From: Nitrospirota bacterium
GTDB lineage: Bacteria; Nitrospirota; UBA9217
Direction of reading: 5' to 3'
NCBI GenBank assembly: GCA_035516965.1
Contig: DATIZR010000043.1
Span: 1 to 64,000 of the forward strand
DNA: 64,000 nucleotides
Each line of letters starts with the position of its first letter. Positions within the stretch are counted from its first letter, which is position 1. The notes beneath the pieces were generated by a model that saw nothing but the letters and a program-made list of their open reading frames with translations, made no database searches and had not been told where the DNA came from. The position numbers and the translations under genes are program-made. Shown in pieces: positions 43,882 through 52,925 of the stretch.

Positions 43882-45687
43882 ATGCCTTCTCTCATAAAAA
43901 TTCTTCCCGATCATGTCATTAACAAAATAGCGGCCGGCGAGGTGGTGGAGCGGCCCGCGTCGGTCGTGAAAGAACTTGTCGAGAACTCCCTGGATGCAGG
44001 TGCGTCCGAAATCACGGTTGACATCGAACAGGCCGGACGGCGCATGATCCGGGTAACGGACGACGGGTCAGGGATGTCGGGGGAAGACGCCCGCATGGCA
44101 TTCGAGCGCCATGCGACAAACAAGATTGTGAGCGACGGCGATCTCGAAGCGATTCGGACCATGGGCTTCCGCGGCGAAGCACTTTCGAGCATCGCCTCAG
44201 TGTCCCAGGTGCGGATGATCACGGCAAAAAGGGGGTCGCCGGCCGGCATCCTGATCGAGATCGAAGGAGGAATGCTCAAAGCCGCTTCGGAGGCGGCTGC
44301 ACCGTCGGGAACCTCGATGGAAATAGCGCATTTGTTCTTCAATACTCCCGCACGGCTCAAATTCCTGAAGAGCCCGGCAACGGAGTTTTCCCACATCGTG
44401 ACGGCGCTGTCCCGGCTGGCCATGGCCCACCCCGGTGTCCGGTTCCGCCTATTGCACAACAAAAAGCAGGTTTTGGACCTTCCGGCATCGCAGTCCCTGC
44501 GAGAACGCACGTTTCAATTGTACGGAGCGGAAATTGCAGATCAGATGGCCGAGTTCTCGGGCGGCAGGGATGCCATCCGGGTGTATGGCCTGCTCGGCAG
44601 GCCCGGCGTCACGCGCGCCGACAGAACGTACCAGGACTTTTACGTGAACGGCAGGGCGATCAGAAATGCTTCGCTTACCCATGCGCTGTACGGTGCTCAC
44701 GGCGACATGCTGATGCGCGATCGTCATCCGATGGCCTTTGTTTTCATCTCCATTGACCCGGCGCTGGTCGATGTGAACGTCCACCCTGCCAAGGCGGAGG
44801 TGCGGTTCCGGAATCAGCCACAGGTCCACGATCTTGTGCGTGATGTCATCAGGGAAGGCCTGCGCGGTCAGGCCATGCACGCGGGGCAGCAGGAACCGGG
44901 AGCCTCGACGGTCCGTGCAGAATCGGTCGGCGAAGCGCTTGCGGCATACGGAACGGGACGGATGAATGGGGCAAACGAGAGGTCCTATCCGTCGGTCCTG
45001 TACGGCCGGAGAAAATCGGATCTGGGACCGGATCAACCCCGGGACCCGGGAGCTGCCGGGGCTGCGCAGGCTTCGGCAGTGCAGCAACGGCTACCGGGAG
45101 AAGACCTCGTCGATATCCTCGTTCCCATAGCCCAGATCCACAGTTCCTTTATCATCGCGCAGTCGCGGGACGGCATGGCCATGATCGACCAGCATGCGGC
45201 CCATGAACGGGTCCTGTTCGAGAAGCTCCAGGACCAATTTTCCGCCGGAGATATTCAGCTCCAGGACCTTCTGGTGCCCCTCCCGGTCGAAGTGGGCCCT
45301 GCTCAGGCCGCCCTGCTCGCGGAACACATCCCTGAACTCGGCACGGTCGGCTTCATCGTCGAGGATTTCGGGAACGGAACCTTCATGATCAAGACGGTGC
45401 CCGCACTGCTCGTGGGTGCCGACCACAAGCGGCTGCTTCTTGACATCCTTGACGAGGTCGGCCTTCACGGCACGAGCGGAAGGGCGGGGCAGCTGCGGGA
45501 TGAGATCCTGAGCGTGATGGCCTGTCACCCGGCTATCAAGGTCCACCGGAAGCTTGATTTCCGCGAGATGGAGCGCCTGCTGACGGACCTGTCCCGGTGC
45601 CGCATGCCGCATACCTGCCCGCACGGCAGGCCGACCATGGTCCGCTTCTCGGTGGATGATATCAGGAAAATGTTCAAAAGAATATAA
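43882..45687 (+). CDS. mutL: DNA mismatch repair protein MutL (endonuclease type)
   Basis: MutL links mismatch recognition to strand removal. The 601-residue protein has the GHKL ATPase N-terminus: KIAAGEVVERPASVVKELVE, DDGSGM, TMGFRGEALSSI, GTSMEIAHLFFNTPARLKFL. A linker spans about 345-410. The C-terminal domain keeps the nuclease motif DQHAAHERVLFE (about 436-447), matching DQHAx2Ex4E, plus ACHPAIK and CPHGRPT. It is thus the nicking type used by bacteria without MutH. I chose ATG 43882; the frame is open upstream into the previous gene. No mutS is in the window. Confidence 0.95.
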   Translation: MPSLIKILPDHVINKIAAGEVVERPASVVKELVENSLDAGASEITVDIEQAGRRMIRVTDDGSGMSGEDARMAFERHATNKIVSDGDLEAIRTMGFRGEALSSIASVSQVRMITAKRGSPAGILIEIEGGMLKAASEAAAPSGTSMEIAHLFFNTPARLKFLKSPATEFSHIVTALSRLAMAHPGVRFRLLHNKKQVLDLPASQSLRERTFQLYGAEIADQMAEFSGGRDAIRVYGLLGRPGVTRADRTYQDFYVNGRAIRNASLTHALYGAHGDMLMRDRHPMAFVFISIDPALVDVNVHPAKAEVRFRNQPQVHDLVRDVIREGLRGQAMHAGQQEPGASTVRAESVGEALAAYGTGRMNGANERSYPSVLYGRRKSDLGPDQPRDPGAAGAAQASAVQQRLPGEDLVDILVPIAQIHSSFIIAQSRDGMAMIDQHAAHERVLFEKLQDQFSAGDIQLQDLLVPLPVEVGPAQAALLAEHIPELGTVGFIVEDFGNGTFMIKTVPALLVGADHKRLLLDILDEVGLHGTSGRAGQLRDEILSVMACHPAIKVHRKLDFREMERLLTDLSRCRMPHTCPHGRPTMVRFSVDDIRKMFKRI

Positions 45688-45714
45688 TCGCCTGTATCGC
45701 GTATTCAGGCGGTT

Positions 45715-46119
45715 ATGAAGGCGGCAATGATGGCAAGAATGATAGCTCCCGGCGTTGTGCTGGTGTCGGCACTGGCCCTTTCCACATCCTGCGCTACGGG
45801 GATCACCCGCGAGGAACTCCTGCAGCAGATGCAGGAGGGCAGGCAGCCGCTGATCGTCGACGTCAGGTCCCAGGGGGAGTACGACCGGGACCATGTGCCG
45901 GGCGCCGTGCATATCCCGTTCTATTCCATCCGTTCGGGGCTGGCGGCGCTCGGGCTGCCGAAGACCGATCCCCTGGTGCTCTATTGCGAGCACGGGCCGC
46001 GCTCGGGCATTTCCAGCTTGGCCCTGTATCTCTCCGGGTATGAAAAGATTTATTCCCTGGACGGTCATATGAAGGGCTGGCGCCAGAACCAGTTCCCGAT
46101 CGAGACCATCAACTACTGA
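45715..46119 (+). CDS. Rhodanese-domain lipoprotein
   Basis: The 134-residue protein has a lipoprotein signal (lipobox LSTSC, Cys 26) and one rhodanese domain with IVDVRSQGEYDRDHVPGA and the active-site Cys 91 in YCEHGPRS. Single-domain rhodaneses transfer sulfane sulfur; this one should face the periplasm. It sits between mutL and miaA with no functional link that I can see. Confidence 0.9.
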   Translation: MKAAMMARMIAPGVVLVSALALSTSCATGITREELLQQMQEGRQPLIVDVRSQGEYDRDHVPGAVHIPFYSIRSGLAALGLPKTDPLVLYCEHGPRSGISSLALYLSGYEKIYSLDGHMKGWRQNQFPIETINY

Positions 46120-46122
46120 TCA

Positions 46123-47067
46123 ATGTCCGAGCAGAAACCTATCCTGATCATTGCCGGGCCGACTGCCGTAGGCAAGACGGACGCCTCGATCCAGCTGGCC
46201 CGGGAACTGGGCGCGGAGATCGTGAGCGCCGATTCGATGCAGATCTACCGCTCCCTGGACATCGGCACGGCGAAGCCGACTGCTGAGCAGCGGAGGCTGG
46301 TCTATCATCATCTGATCGACATCGTCGAGCCGGATCAGCCCTACAGCGTGGGCGACTATCTCCGTGACGCGCGGACTGCCATCGAGGGTATCCTTTCCTC
46401 GGGAGGAGTCCCCCTGGTTGTCGGCGGCACGGGGTTGTACATACGGGCGCTTACCCGCGGCCTGTTCTACGGGCCTCCGGCGGACCTGGATCTCCGGGAA
46501 CAACTCCTCAAACGGGAATCGGAGGACCCCGGCTGCCTCTATTCCGACCTGGTGAAGGTCGATCCCGAGGCTGCCGTCAAGATCCATCCGAATGATCTCC
46601 GGAGAACGGTCCGGGCGCTTGAGGTGTTCTATCTGCGTGACCGGAAGCTCTCGGATTTTCACCGCGAGCATGCGTTCCAGGACGCACCGTACCGGTTCAC
46701 CCTGGTTTTCCTGGCGAGAAGCAGGGCGGAGCTGTATCCCCGCATCGAGCGACGGGTCGAGCAGATGCTTTCGGCGGGGCTCGAGGACGAAGTGAAGGCG
46801 CTCCGGGAGAGGGGCTACGACCCCGAACTTCCGTCCCTGCAGGGCCTCGGGTATCAGCACTTCATGAACTTCTTTCTCGGCAGGACGACGCGGGAGGAGG
46901 CGATCATGCTGCTCAAGCGTGATACCAGGCGCTTTGCGAAGCGGCAGTTCACCTGGTTTCGGCGGGAACCGAATGCTGTGTGGATCGACGTGACCGGCCT
47001 GACCGAACCCGGGGAAATTGGGGCGCGAATAAAGAAATCCGTTGATATTTCAAATAAGTTAGTATAA
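46123..47067 (+). CDS. miaA: tRNA dimethylallyltransferase
   Basis: MiaA adds the dimethylallyl group to A37 of tRNAs reading UNN codons. The 314-residue protein has the P-loop GPTAVGKT (12-19), the [16 protein letters not shown] segment, [11 protein letters not shown] and the C-terminal [13 protein letters not shown]. The hfq gene follows, the same order as in many Proteobacteria. Confidence 0.96.
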   Translation: MSEQKPILIIAGPTAVGKTDASIQLARELGAEIVSADSMQIYRSLDIGTAKPTAEQRRLVYHHLIDIVEPDQPYSVGDYLRDARTAIEGILSSGGVPLVVGGTGLYIRALTRGLFYGPPADLDLREQLLKRESEDPGCLYSDLVKVDPEAAVKIHPNDLRRTVRALEVFYLRDRKLSDFHREHAFQDAPYRFTLVFLARSRAELYPRIERRVEQMLSAGLEDEVKALRERGYDPELPSLQGLGYQHFMNFFLGRTTREEAIMLLKRDTRRFAKRQFTWFRREPNAVWIDVTGLTEPGEIGARIKKSVDISNKLV

Positions 47068-47134
47068 GATGATCAAAATTATTTTGTCAGGAATGCGCTG
47101 CACCGGAGCGTGCATGTGCTTCCCGGAGGGCTGG

Positions 47135-47398
47135 ATGGGAAAGTCGCAGGTGAATCTTCAGGATATTTTCCTGAACCAGATGCGCAAGGAAAAGATCCCG
47201 GTTACAATGTACCTCGTGAACGGTGCGCGTCTTACGGGCACCATCAAGGGCTTTGACAACTTTGTCATCCTGATGAAGCAGGACAACCAGCAGCTCGTCT
47301 ACAAACACGCGATCTCGACAATCATTCCCGACAAGCCCATCGAGCTGTTGGAGGTGGACGCGAAGAAAGCCGATCAGGAACAGCCGGTTCAGGGCTGA
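47135..47398 (+). CDS. hfq: RNA chaperone Hfq
   Basis: Hfq forms a hexameric ring that matches small RNAs with mRNAs. The 87-residue protein has the Sm1 segment [29 protein letters not shown] split over 7-34, [10 protein letters not shown] (39-48) and the Sm2 YKHAIST (56-62), followed by a short acidic tail. I chose ATG 47135 (GGAGG at 47125-47129) over an upstream in-frame start at 47069. A GC-rich hairpin without a T tract lies after it (47409-47426). Confidence 0.95.
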   Translation: MGKSQVNLQDIFLNQMRKEKIPVTMYLVNGARLTGTIKGFDNFVILMKQDNQQLVYKHAISTIIPDKPIELLEVDAKKADQEQPVQG

Positions 47399-47525
47399 GG
47401 GCTTCAGAGCGCCGCATCCGCGGCGCGACGGCGCATCCGGAACGTCGTTTGCCTGTCAGCAGCAGACCAGTGACCAATTCATCGACAGCGTATCTCCATT
47501 CCGGAAACCGAAGGACCACTCGGGC

Positions 47526-48416
47526 ATGGCTCAGAGAAATGCAGGAAAAGAAGCGATCAGGGTCGGCGTGATCGGCGGAAGCGGTCTGTATGAAATGGAG
47601 GGGTTGACCAGGGTCAGGACCGTCAGGCTCTCCACCCCGTTCGGCAGGCCGTCCGACGATTTCATCATCGGAACGCTCCACGGAATCAGAATGGCATTTC
47701 TTCCGCGCCACGGCCGCGGCCACCGCATCCTTCCCACCGACATCAATTACCGGGCGAACATCTGCGGCATGAAGACGCTCGGCGTGGAACGGATCATCTC
47801 GGTGAGCGCCGTCGGCAGCATGCGGGAGGAGATCGAGCCGGGGCACATCGTCATTCCGGACCAGTTCTACGACCACACGAAACACCGCCGGTCAACGTTC
47901 TTCGGAAACGGCATCGTGGCCCATGTGGGCATGGCCGATCCGGTGTGCGGGACCCTCTGCACCACGCTCATCGAGGCGGGTCTGAAAGTAGGAGCAACGG
48001 TCCACCGCAAGGGCACCTACCTCTGCATGGAGGGGCCCCAGTTCTCGACCCGTGCCGAGTCGCTCACCTACCGGAAATGGGACGTTGACGTCATCGGGAT
48101 GACGAACGCCACGGAGGCGAAGCTGGCGCGCGAAGCGGAGATCTGCTACAGCACGATCGCCCTGGCGACCGACTACGACTGCTGGCATCACAGCGAGGAG
48201 GCCGTGACGGTCGAAGCCGTTCTCGAAGTGATGAGGCACAATATCGAAGCATCCAAGGACATAATCCGGGAAGCCGTACGGACACTGCCGGAGGCCAGGT
48301 CCTGCTCCTGCGGCGATGCGCTCCGGAACGCGATCATGACTCCTCAGAAACTGATGCCGGCGAAGACGAAGAACGACCTTGCGCCGATCATCGGAAAATA
48401 TTTGAAGAAGAAGTGA
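47526..48416 (+). CDS. mtnP: S-methyl-5'-thioadenosine phosphorylase
   Basis: MtnP cleaves methylthioadenosine with phosphate to adenine and methylthioribose-1-phosphate, the substrate of MtnA encoded at 56953-58014. The 296-residue protein has GVIGGSGLYEMEG, TPFGRPSD, LPRHGRGHRILP, MEGPQFSTRAES and NATEAKLARE, typical of the trimeric PNP/MTAP family. ATG 47526 is preceded by only a weak ribosome site (the sequence before reads CCACTCGGGC). Confidence 0.93.
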   Translation: MAQRNAGKEAIRVGVIGGSGLYEMEGLTRVRTVRLSTPFGRPSDDFIIGTLHGIRMAFLPRHGRGHRILPTDINYRANICGMKTLGVERIISVSAVGSMREEIEPGHIVIPDQFYDHTKHRRSTFFGNGIVAHVGMADPVCGTLCTTLIEAGLKVGATVHRKGTYLCMEGPQFSTRAESLTYRKWDVDVIGMTNATEAKLAREAEICYSTIALATDYDCWHHSEEAVTVEAVLEVMRHNIEASKDIIREAVRTLPEARSCSCGDALRNAIMTPQKLMPAKTKNDLAPIIGKYLKKK

Positions 48417-48429
48417 AGCGGGATGCGGG

Positions 48430-48545
48430 AACCAGGTATCCACAAATGAACACAGGGAATGCGAAAATGTCGAAGACTCTCTCTAGAGGGATGGAGACCC
48501 ATTGAACCGGTTTCATCAGTGTTCATCTGTGGTTATATATTATTT
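48430..48545 (+). repeat. Spacer with an inverted pair of ATGAACAC-type repeats
   Basis: Two imperfect inverted copies, around 48441-48458 (ATCCACAAATGAACACAGG-like) and 48515-48534 (ATCAGTGTTCATCTGTGGT-like), flank a core of about 55 bases. No coding frame is seen. The words match the dispersed intergenic repeat type noted elsewhere in the window. Confidence 0.45.
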
Positions 48546-48559
48546 GTCGGAGGTCATTC

Positions 48560-49468
48560 TTGAGTCTGCTCGTTGTCGGTACCGTCGCACTTGATTCCGT
48601 CAAGACCCCGTTCGGGAACGTTGATAACGCGCTAGGCGGTTCGGCAACGTATTTTTCCACATCTGCCAGCTATTTTACCGATGTCCGGCTGGTCGCGGTC
48701 ATCGGCGAGGATTTCCCGAAGGAGCATATCCAGTTCCTGAAGAGCAAGAATATCGATACGCGCGGGCTGGAGGTTCAGACAGGCGAGACCTTCCGGTGGC
48801 AGGGCGAGTATGGTTATGACCTGAACGAGGCCAGGACGCTGGCCACCCACCTGAACGTTCTGGCGACCTTCAAGCCTGCCATCACCCCCGATTTCAAGAG
48901 TTCCGACGTCGTGTTCCTGGCGAACGTCGATCCGGAGATCCAGCTTGACGTACTGAGACAGGTCAACAGGCCGAAGCTGGTTGCCTGCGACACCATGAAT
49001 TACTGGATAGCAAGCAAGCCCGACGCGCTCAAGCGGACCTTGAAGGAAGTCGATGTTCTCACGATCAACGAGGCGGAGATCCGGCAGCTAGCGGGCGAGG
49101 CAAGCCTGGTGAAGGCGGCCAGGACGGTGCAGGCCATGGGACCGAAGACCGTCGTGGTCAAGCAGGGGAGCTACGGGGCGCTTATGTTCAACGGCCACAG
49201 CGTATTCAGTGCTCCGGCGTATCCGCTCGAGACGGTTTTTGATCCTACCGGCGCGGGAGACACTTTCGCAGGCGGCTTTATGGGCTATCTCACGAGCACG
49301 ATGAACTTCTCAGAGGACAGCATGCGAAAGGCCGTGATCTTCGGCAGTGTCATGGCGTCGCTTAATGTCGAGGCTTTCAGCCTCGATCGGCTCAGGAGCC
49401 TTGATTACCGGGAGATCGAGGGGCGGTACCGCGAATTCAAGCAGCTCACGCATTTCGAGGATATCTGA
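48560..49468 (+). CDS. PfkB-family sugar/nucleoside kinase
   Basis: The 302-residue ribokinase-fold protein has GGSATYFSTSASYF, DVLTINEAEIRQLAG and the anion-hole DPTGAGDTFAGGFMGYL near 228-244. It starts with TTG 48560, with GGAGG seven bases upstream. Substrate cannot be read from sequence. It heads a same-strand set with a Pro-rich protein, a TPR lipoprotein and RodZ. Confidence 0.9.
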   Translation: MSLLVVGTVALDSVKTPFGNVDNALGGSATYFSTSASYFTDVRLVAVIGEDFPKEHIQFLKSKNIDTRGLEVQTGETFRWQGEYGYDLNEARTLATHLNVLATFKPAITPDFKSSDVVFLANVDPEIQLDVLRQVNRPKLVACDTMNYWIASKPDALKRTLKEVDVLTINEAEIRQLAGEASLVKAARTVQAMGPKTVVVKQGSYGALMFNGHSVFSAPAYPLETVFDPTGAGDTFAGGFMGYLTSTMNFSEDSMRKAVIFGSVMASLNVEAFSLDRLRSLDYREIEGRYREFKQLTHFEDI

Positions 49469-49532
49469 AAGGACGGAACTCCGCGCAGCAGGCGCGTCGT
49501 TCCCCTGATCCACTCGTTCCGATCCGAACGCC

Positions 49533-50408
49533 ATGTTTACGATTGACGCTACCATAACCGATCTGAAGATCGCCGACAGGAACCTCATCCGGGTGCTGTT
49601 CTCCATGAACAACCACCAGGTGGCGAACCCCGAAACAAGCCTCGAGGAGGCGCGCAGTTACGTCTTCTTTTTCCGCGAGGGCGGCAAGATCCAGGCCTAT
49701 GTCGGGCTCTACTTCATCAGCACCGACCGGAGGCGCTACTATTCCCATTCCAGCAATCCCTTCCCGGAAGAAAGTCTGGCCGACGTGGAAGACGAAGCGC
49801 GAAGCTTTGCCGAAGGCCTCGGGGCGATGCTTGATGAATTGGATTTCGCTAAAATGTCGCCCGATCAGAGGAAGCGATGGATCGAAGACCAGGAGTTTCT
49901 CTCGGGCAGAAAAAAAGAGACAAAAGCAGATGCAGCGCAGCCGGCTGCTGCGGCTCAGGCCGCGCCTCCCGCTGAAAAACCCGTCCAGACGGCACCTCCG
50001 GTCCAGCCTGCGCCAGTCATGCAACCGCAGGAGCTGCCCGTGGCCCCGCAATCACAGCCGGAGCAGCCTCCGGCACCGGTCGAGCGACCGCAGCCCCCGC
50101 AACAGCCGTCGACTCCTGCTGCGGGACCAGCCGACAGAACGCGCCCGGCGCAGGTCCAGCCGTCATCTCCGTCTCCCCGGAGAGCTGCCCCTCCTGCACA
50201 GGCGGCCGCGCCGCCCCGGGCGCCGGCCCCTGCTCCGGAACCGGACCACCAAGAAACTACGGTGACGCCCGAGGTCGTGTTCGAGGAAGCCGTGAAGGCA
50301 GGCGTGGTGAAGGCGCCGATGGCGCAGCTCAAGAAGGATGTCCGGAGCGCAACAGGTATGGTCAGCAGAGAAAAAGAGGCTCTGGCCCGCCTGTTGGCCT
50401 CCTTTTAA
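49533..50408 (+). CDS. Unrecognised protein with a globular N-terminus and a long Pro/Ala/Gln-rich linker
   Basis: I do not recognise a family. The 291-residue protein has a folded-looking N-terminal domain of about 125 residues (ATITDLKIADRNLIRVLFS, YVFFFREGGKIQAYVGLYFI, an aromatic RRRYYSHSS stretch). Roughly 115 residues (132-245) follow, rich in proline, alanine and glutamine and probably disordered, then a C-terminal helix EVVFEEAVKAGVVKAPM to the end. It lacks a signal peptide. It lies between a PfkB kinase and a TPR lipoprotein and is likely cotranscribed with them. Confidence 0.8.
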   Translation: MFTIDATITDLKIADRNLIRVLFSMNNHQVANPETSLEEARSYVFFFREGGKIQAYVGLYFISTDRRRYYSHSSNPFPEESLADVEDEARSFAEGLGAMLDELDFAKMSPDQRKRWIEDQEFLSGRKKETKADAAQPAAAAQAAPPAEKPVQTAPPVQPAPVMQPQELPVAPQSQPEQPPAPVERPQPPQQPSTPAAGPADRTRPAQVQPSSPSPRRAAPPAQAAAPPRAPAPAPEPDHQETTVTPEVVFEEAVKAGVVKAPMAQLKKDVRSATGMVSREKEALARLLASF

Positions 50409-50426
50409 TGTGAAGGAGTCTGATGT

Positions 50427-51170
50427 ATGATGCGATCGTTACTTGTTGTCATCCTTCTTGCAGCGGCCTGTGCAACCACCTCAGGCACCGGTCCGGACAA
50501 AGCTAAAATGGCCGAAGGCTATTACATGAAAGGCCTCTCCTACGTCCAGGAGAAGAAATATGAACTGGCTTCGGTAGAATTCAACCGCTCAATCCAGACG
50601 GACAGCGATTACAAGCAATCCTACTACATGCTGGGCGTGATCAGCGATAGCCGGGGACAGTATGACGCTGCAATAGCCTATTACAAGGAAGCGCTGGCGA
50701 TCGATTCGAATTATTCCGAAGCCTACAATGCATTGGGCACGGTGTATTCCAAGCAGCAGAAGTGGAAGGAAGCCCTGAAGGCCTTCAACAGGGCGCTTGA
50801 GAACAAATTGTATGCGACGCCCCATGTTCCCTATCTGAACATCGGACGCGTCTACCTGGCGCAGAAGGATTACGAAAAGGCCATAGCAGCATTCCGCGAA
50901 GCAAAGCGGTATGCAAGTTACGACTTCATCATGTATGAGCTTGGATCGGCTCTCTTCGACGCGGGCAGGGTAAAGGAGTCCATCACGGAATTCCGGGAGG
51001 GGGTGGCCATATCTCCTCAGAACGCTAACCTCAGGTTCAGCCTGGGAGTTGCCCTTGTCAAGGACGGCAACAAGAGGGCGGCAGTGGAAGAGTTCCGGAA
51101 GGTCGCCGAGATTACACCCGGCAGCGATCTGGCGCGTCAGGCAAAAGATTATCTGAAGACCCTGAGGTGA
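50427..51170 (+). CDS. TPR-repeat lipoprotein (PilF/PilW-like)
   Basis: The 247-residue protein has a lipoprotein signal (LLAAAC, Cys near 15) and about six tetratricopeptide repeats, for example KYELASVEFNRSIQTDSDY, QYDAAIAYYKEALAIDSNY and KWKEALKAFNRALENK. The pattern resembles PilF/PilW, the lipoprotein that helps the type IV pilus secretin assemble, but no pilus genes adjoin. AAGGAG precedes the first of two ATGs. Its stop overlaps the region of the rodZ ribosome site. Confidence 0.88.
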   Translation: MMRSLLVVILLAAACATTSGTGPDKAKMAEGYYMKGLSYVQEKKYELASVEFNRSIQTDSDYKQSYYMLGVISDSRGQYDAAIAYYKEALAIDSNYSEAYNALGTVYSKQQKWKEALKAFNRALENKLYATPHVPYLNIGRVYLAQKDYEKAIAAFREAKRYASYDFIMYELGSALFDAGRVKESITEFREGVAISPQNANLRFSLGVALVKDGNKRAAVEEFRKVAEITPGSDLARQAKDYLKTLR

Positions 51171-51175
51171 AATTG

Positions 51176-52120
51176 ATGGGTACGTTAGGCCAGTATCTAC
51201 GAAACGGCCGCGAGGCCAGGGGCATCGATATCCGCGATGCGGCCCAGCAGACGCGAATCAGCGTCAATTACCTGAAAGCCCTTGAAGAGGAGGATTTTTC
51301 AAAACTGCCCGGCGACGTGTTCGTCAGGGGGTTTCTGAAGAATTACGGAAAGTTCCTCCACCTGGACCAGGACGAGCTGCAGAAACGATACGCAGAACTC
51401 ACACCCAAGGCCCCGGCTGCCGCACCCGCTGCAGAGGTCAGCGCGGCTCCAGAAGAGAAGAAGGAACCTGTGGAGAGCGGCCCCCGGGTGAAAAGGTCCA
51501 TCGAACCTTATCTTTGGGGAGCTGCGATCACTATCTCATTGCTCCTGCTCCTGTTCACGTCCATGCCCGGCAGGCATAGCGGTAAGAGTCGTCAGCAGGA
51601 GAAGAACGCCGGCTCCCCCTTCCTGTCGTCTCTTCCGACGGACTCAGCCGGCGGAACGTTGAACGCCGGCAAGCTCTATCTTGAAGTCGTGGCGATGGAT
51701 GACACATGGCTGCTGGTCCGCACCGATACGAGCCCGCAAAAGAAGGCAGTGCTGAGAAAAGGAGAAAGCCTGATCTGGAGCGCCGACGAGCGGTTTCTCC
51801 TGAGCTATGGCCGTGCAAATGCGTTGAAACTGATCCTGAACGGCCAGGAGATTGAAGTACGGGATGCAGGGAGCGCACCGATCAGGGACCTTGCCATAAC
51901 GCGCACGGGTATCCTGAACCCCCCGCCTGCCCCGAAACAGCCGCAACCCCTCCGTCCGAGGCCGAGACCCGTGGTGCAAAACCAGGAGGCAACCGGACAG
52001 ACCGCTACGAACGCCTCGTCGCCCCTTCCGACCACGCCTGCCCCAACTGATCTAACTGCGCCGGCGCCTGCCCCCGCCCAGCCGGTCCGCCCTACCATTA
52101 CGATCACTCCGGGTGATTGA
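51176..52120 (+). CDS. rodZ: RodZ-like cytoskeletal membrane protein
   Basis: RodZ anchors MreB filaments to the inner membrane. The 314-residue protein has an N-terminal helix-turn-helix (MGTLGQYLRNGREARGIDIR to about 75), an Ala/Pro/Glu linker, one membrane helix (about 108-130, YLWGAAITISLLLLLF), a periplasmic DUF4115 beta domain (about 160-240, LYLEVVAMDDTWLLVRTD) and a Pro-rich tail. I chose ATG 51176 (GAGGTG upstream) over GTG 51167. Cell-shape genes are not otherwise present. Confidence 0.9.
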   Translation: MGTLGQYLRNGREARGIDIRDAAQQTRISVNYLKALEEEDFSKLPGDVFVRGFLKNYGKFLHLDQDELQKRYAELTPKAPAAAPAAEVSAAPEEKKEPVESGPRVKRSIEPYLWGAAITISLLLLLFTSMPGRHSGKSRQQEKNAGSPFLSSLPTDSAGGTLNAGKLYLEVVAMDDTWLLVRTDTSPQKKAVLRKGESLIWSADERFLLSYGRANALKLILNGQEIEVRDAGSAPIRDLAITRTGILNPPPAPKQPQPLRPRPRPVVQNQEATGQTATNASSPLPTTPAPTDLTAPAPAPAQPVRPTITITPGD

Positions 52121-52164
52121 AGGCAAGCCTTCTGCTCATGCAGTCGAGCCCTGTTATCATGGAA

Positions 52165-52203
52165 ATAGCCCCGGTCCTGATTAACGGACCGGGGCTATCG
52201 TTT
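52165..52203 (+). terminator. Hairpin terminator between rodZ and the convergent Mut7-C gene
   Basis: A perfect 13-base-pair stem ATAGCCCCGGTCC/GGACCGGGGCTAT (52165-52177 with 52186-52198) with an eight-base loop is followed by CGTTTG. The T tract is short, but position after rodZ and strength of the stem support termination, possibly for both strands. Confidence 0.7.
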
Positions 52204-52222
52204 GTGGAAGGGTTCCCCAGAA

Positions 52223-52684
52223 TCATTGTCCATCGCCGGGCGCCCGGCCGGTCAATTTCATGTTCCTGACATGGCTGCCTGCCCAGTAAACTCTTCCGCA
52301 CGATCCGCATTGCAGAAAATCGTGCTCATGGTGATACACGTAGTCGGGAACCCGATCCCTGGATATTTCCTTCGCCAGAGGGATAAGCGTCGAGTTGCAG
52401 AGAGAGCAGCGGGTGAGGGGCTGCGGGAAGCCGGCGCAAGAGGGAAGGGCCGAGAGCACTTCATTCACCTGTTCCTGCGCAATGTCGGAGCGGATGAACA
52501 GGTGACGGGAGGCCAGGGGACGGTGAGCAAGGCCGTTGTCGCGGGTAAGGATCATCCTCTCATGCTCGAGGGATATCCGGATGATCTCGTTATCATCGAG
52601 CGAACGGTCATAGAGAACGTCAAAGCCGAGCAGCCTCAGTTTCTTTGCAAGCCTGCCCAGCATGACATCAGCGATGAACTTCAT
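52223..52684 (-). CDS. Mut7-C RNase-domain protein
   Basis: The 153-residue protein joins a PIN-like Mut7-C domain (MKFIADVMLGRLAKKLRLLG with Asp 6, DDNEI, LTRDNGLAHR) to a C-terminal zinc ribbon with CSLC and CGSC pairs. The family is predicted to be a ribonuclease. It converges on rodZ and is separated by 241 bases from copA. Confidence 0.87.
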   Translation of the reverse strand: MKFIADVMLGRLAKKLRLLGFDVLYDRSLDDNEIIRISLEHERMILTRDNGLAHRPLASRHLFIRSDIAQEQVNEVLSALPSCAGFPQPLTRCSLCNSTLIPLAKEISRDRVPDYVYHHEHDFLQCGSCGRVYWAGSHVRNMKLTGRAPGDGQ

Positions 52685-52925
52685 GGAAACATTATACCGC
52701 AGAGGACGAAGAGGAGAAAGACTACGGGACGCGGATAATGATCAATTGAAACCAAGTAAGTGAAGGATTTTGCATGTGTTGGCTTTATGTCCGAATGTAT
52801 CCCTGTTGAATTGTGGCGAAACACTGGTTTGATGTCCAAGCTGTCGATAATCCGCTGTCTGGGGAACGACGGCAAAGGAACAAACATAATTTTGCGATGG
52901 CCCGTTAAACCATGCTCGTCCCCGA

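Noticed and set aside
47409-47426. GCGCCGC/GCGGCGC hairpin after hfq as a terminator
   Set aside because: It is a perfect stem but has no T tract, so termination is not supported.
49920-50260. Repetitive-looking GC-rich tract as a possible repeat array or CRISPR
   Set aside because: There is no constant repeat with spacers; it is the Pro/Ala/Gln-rich linker of a coding region.
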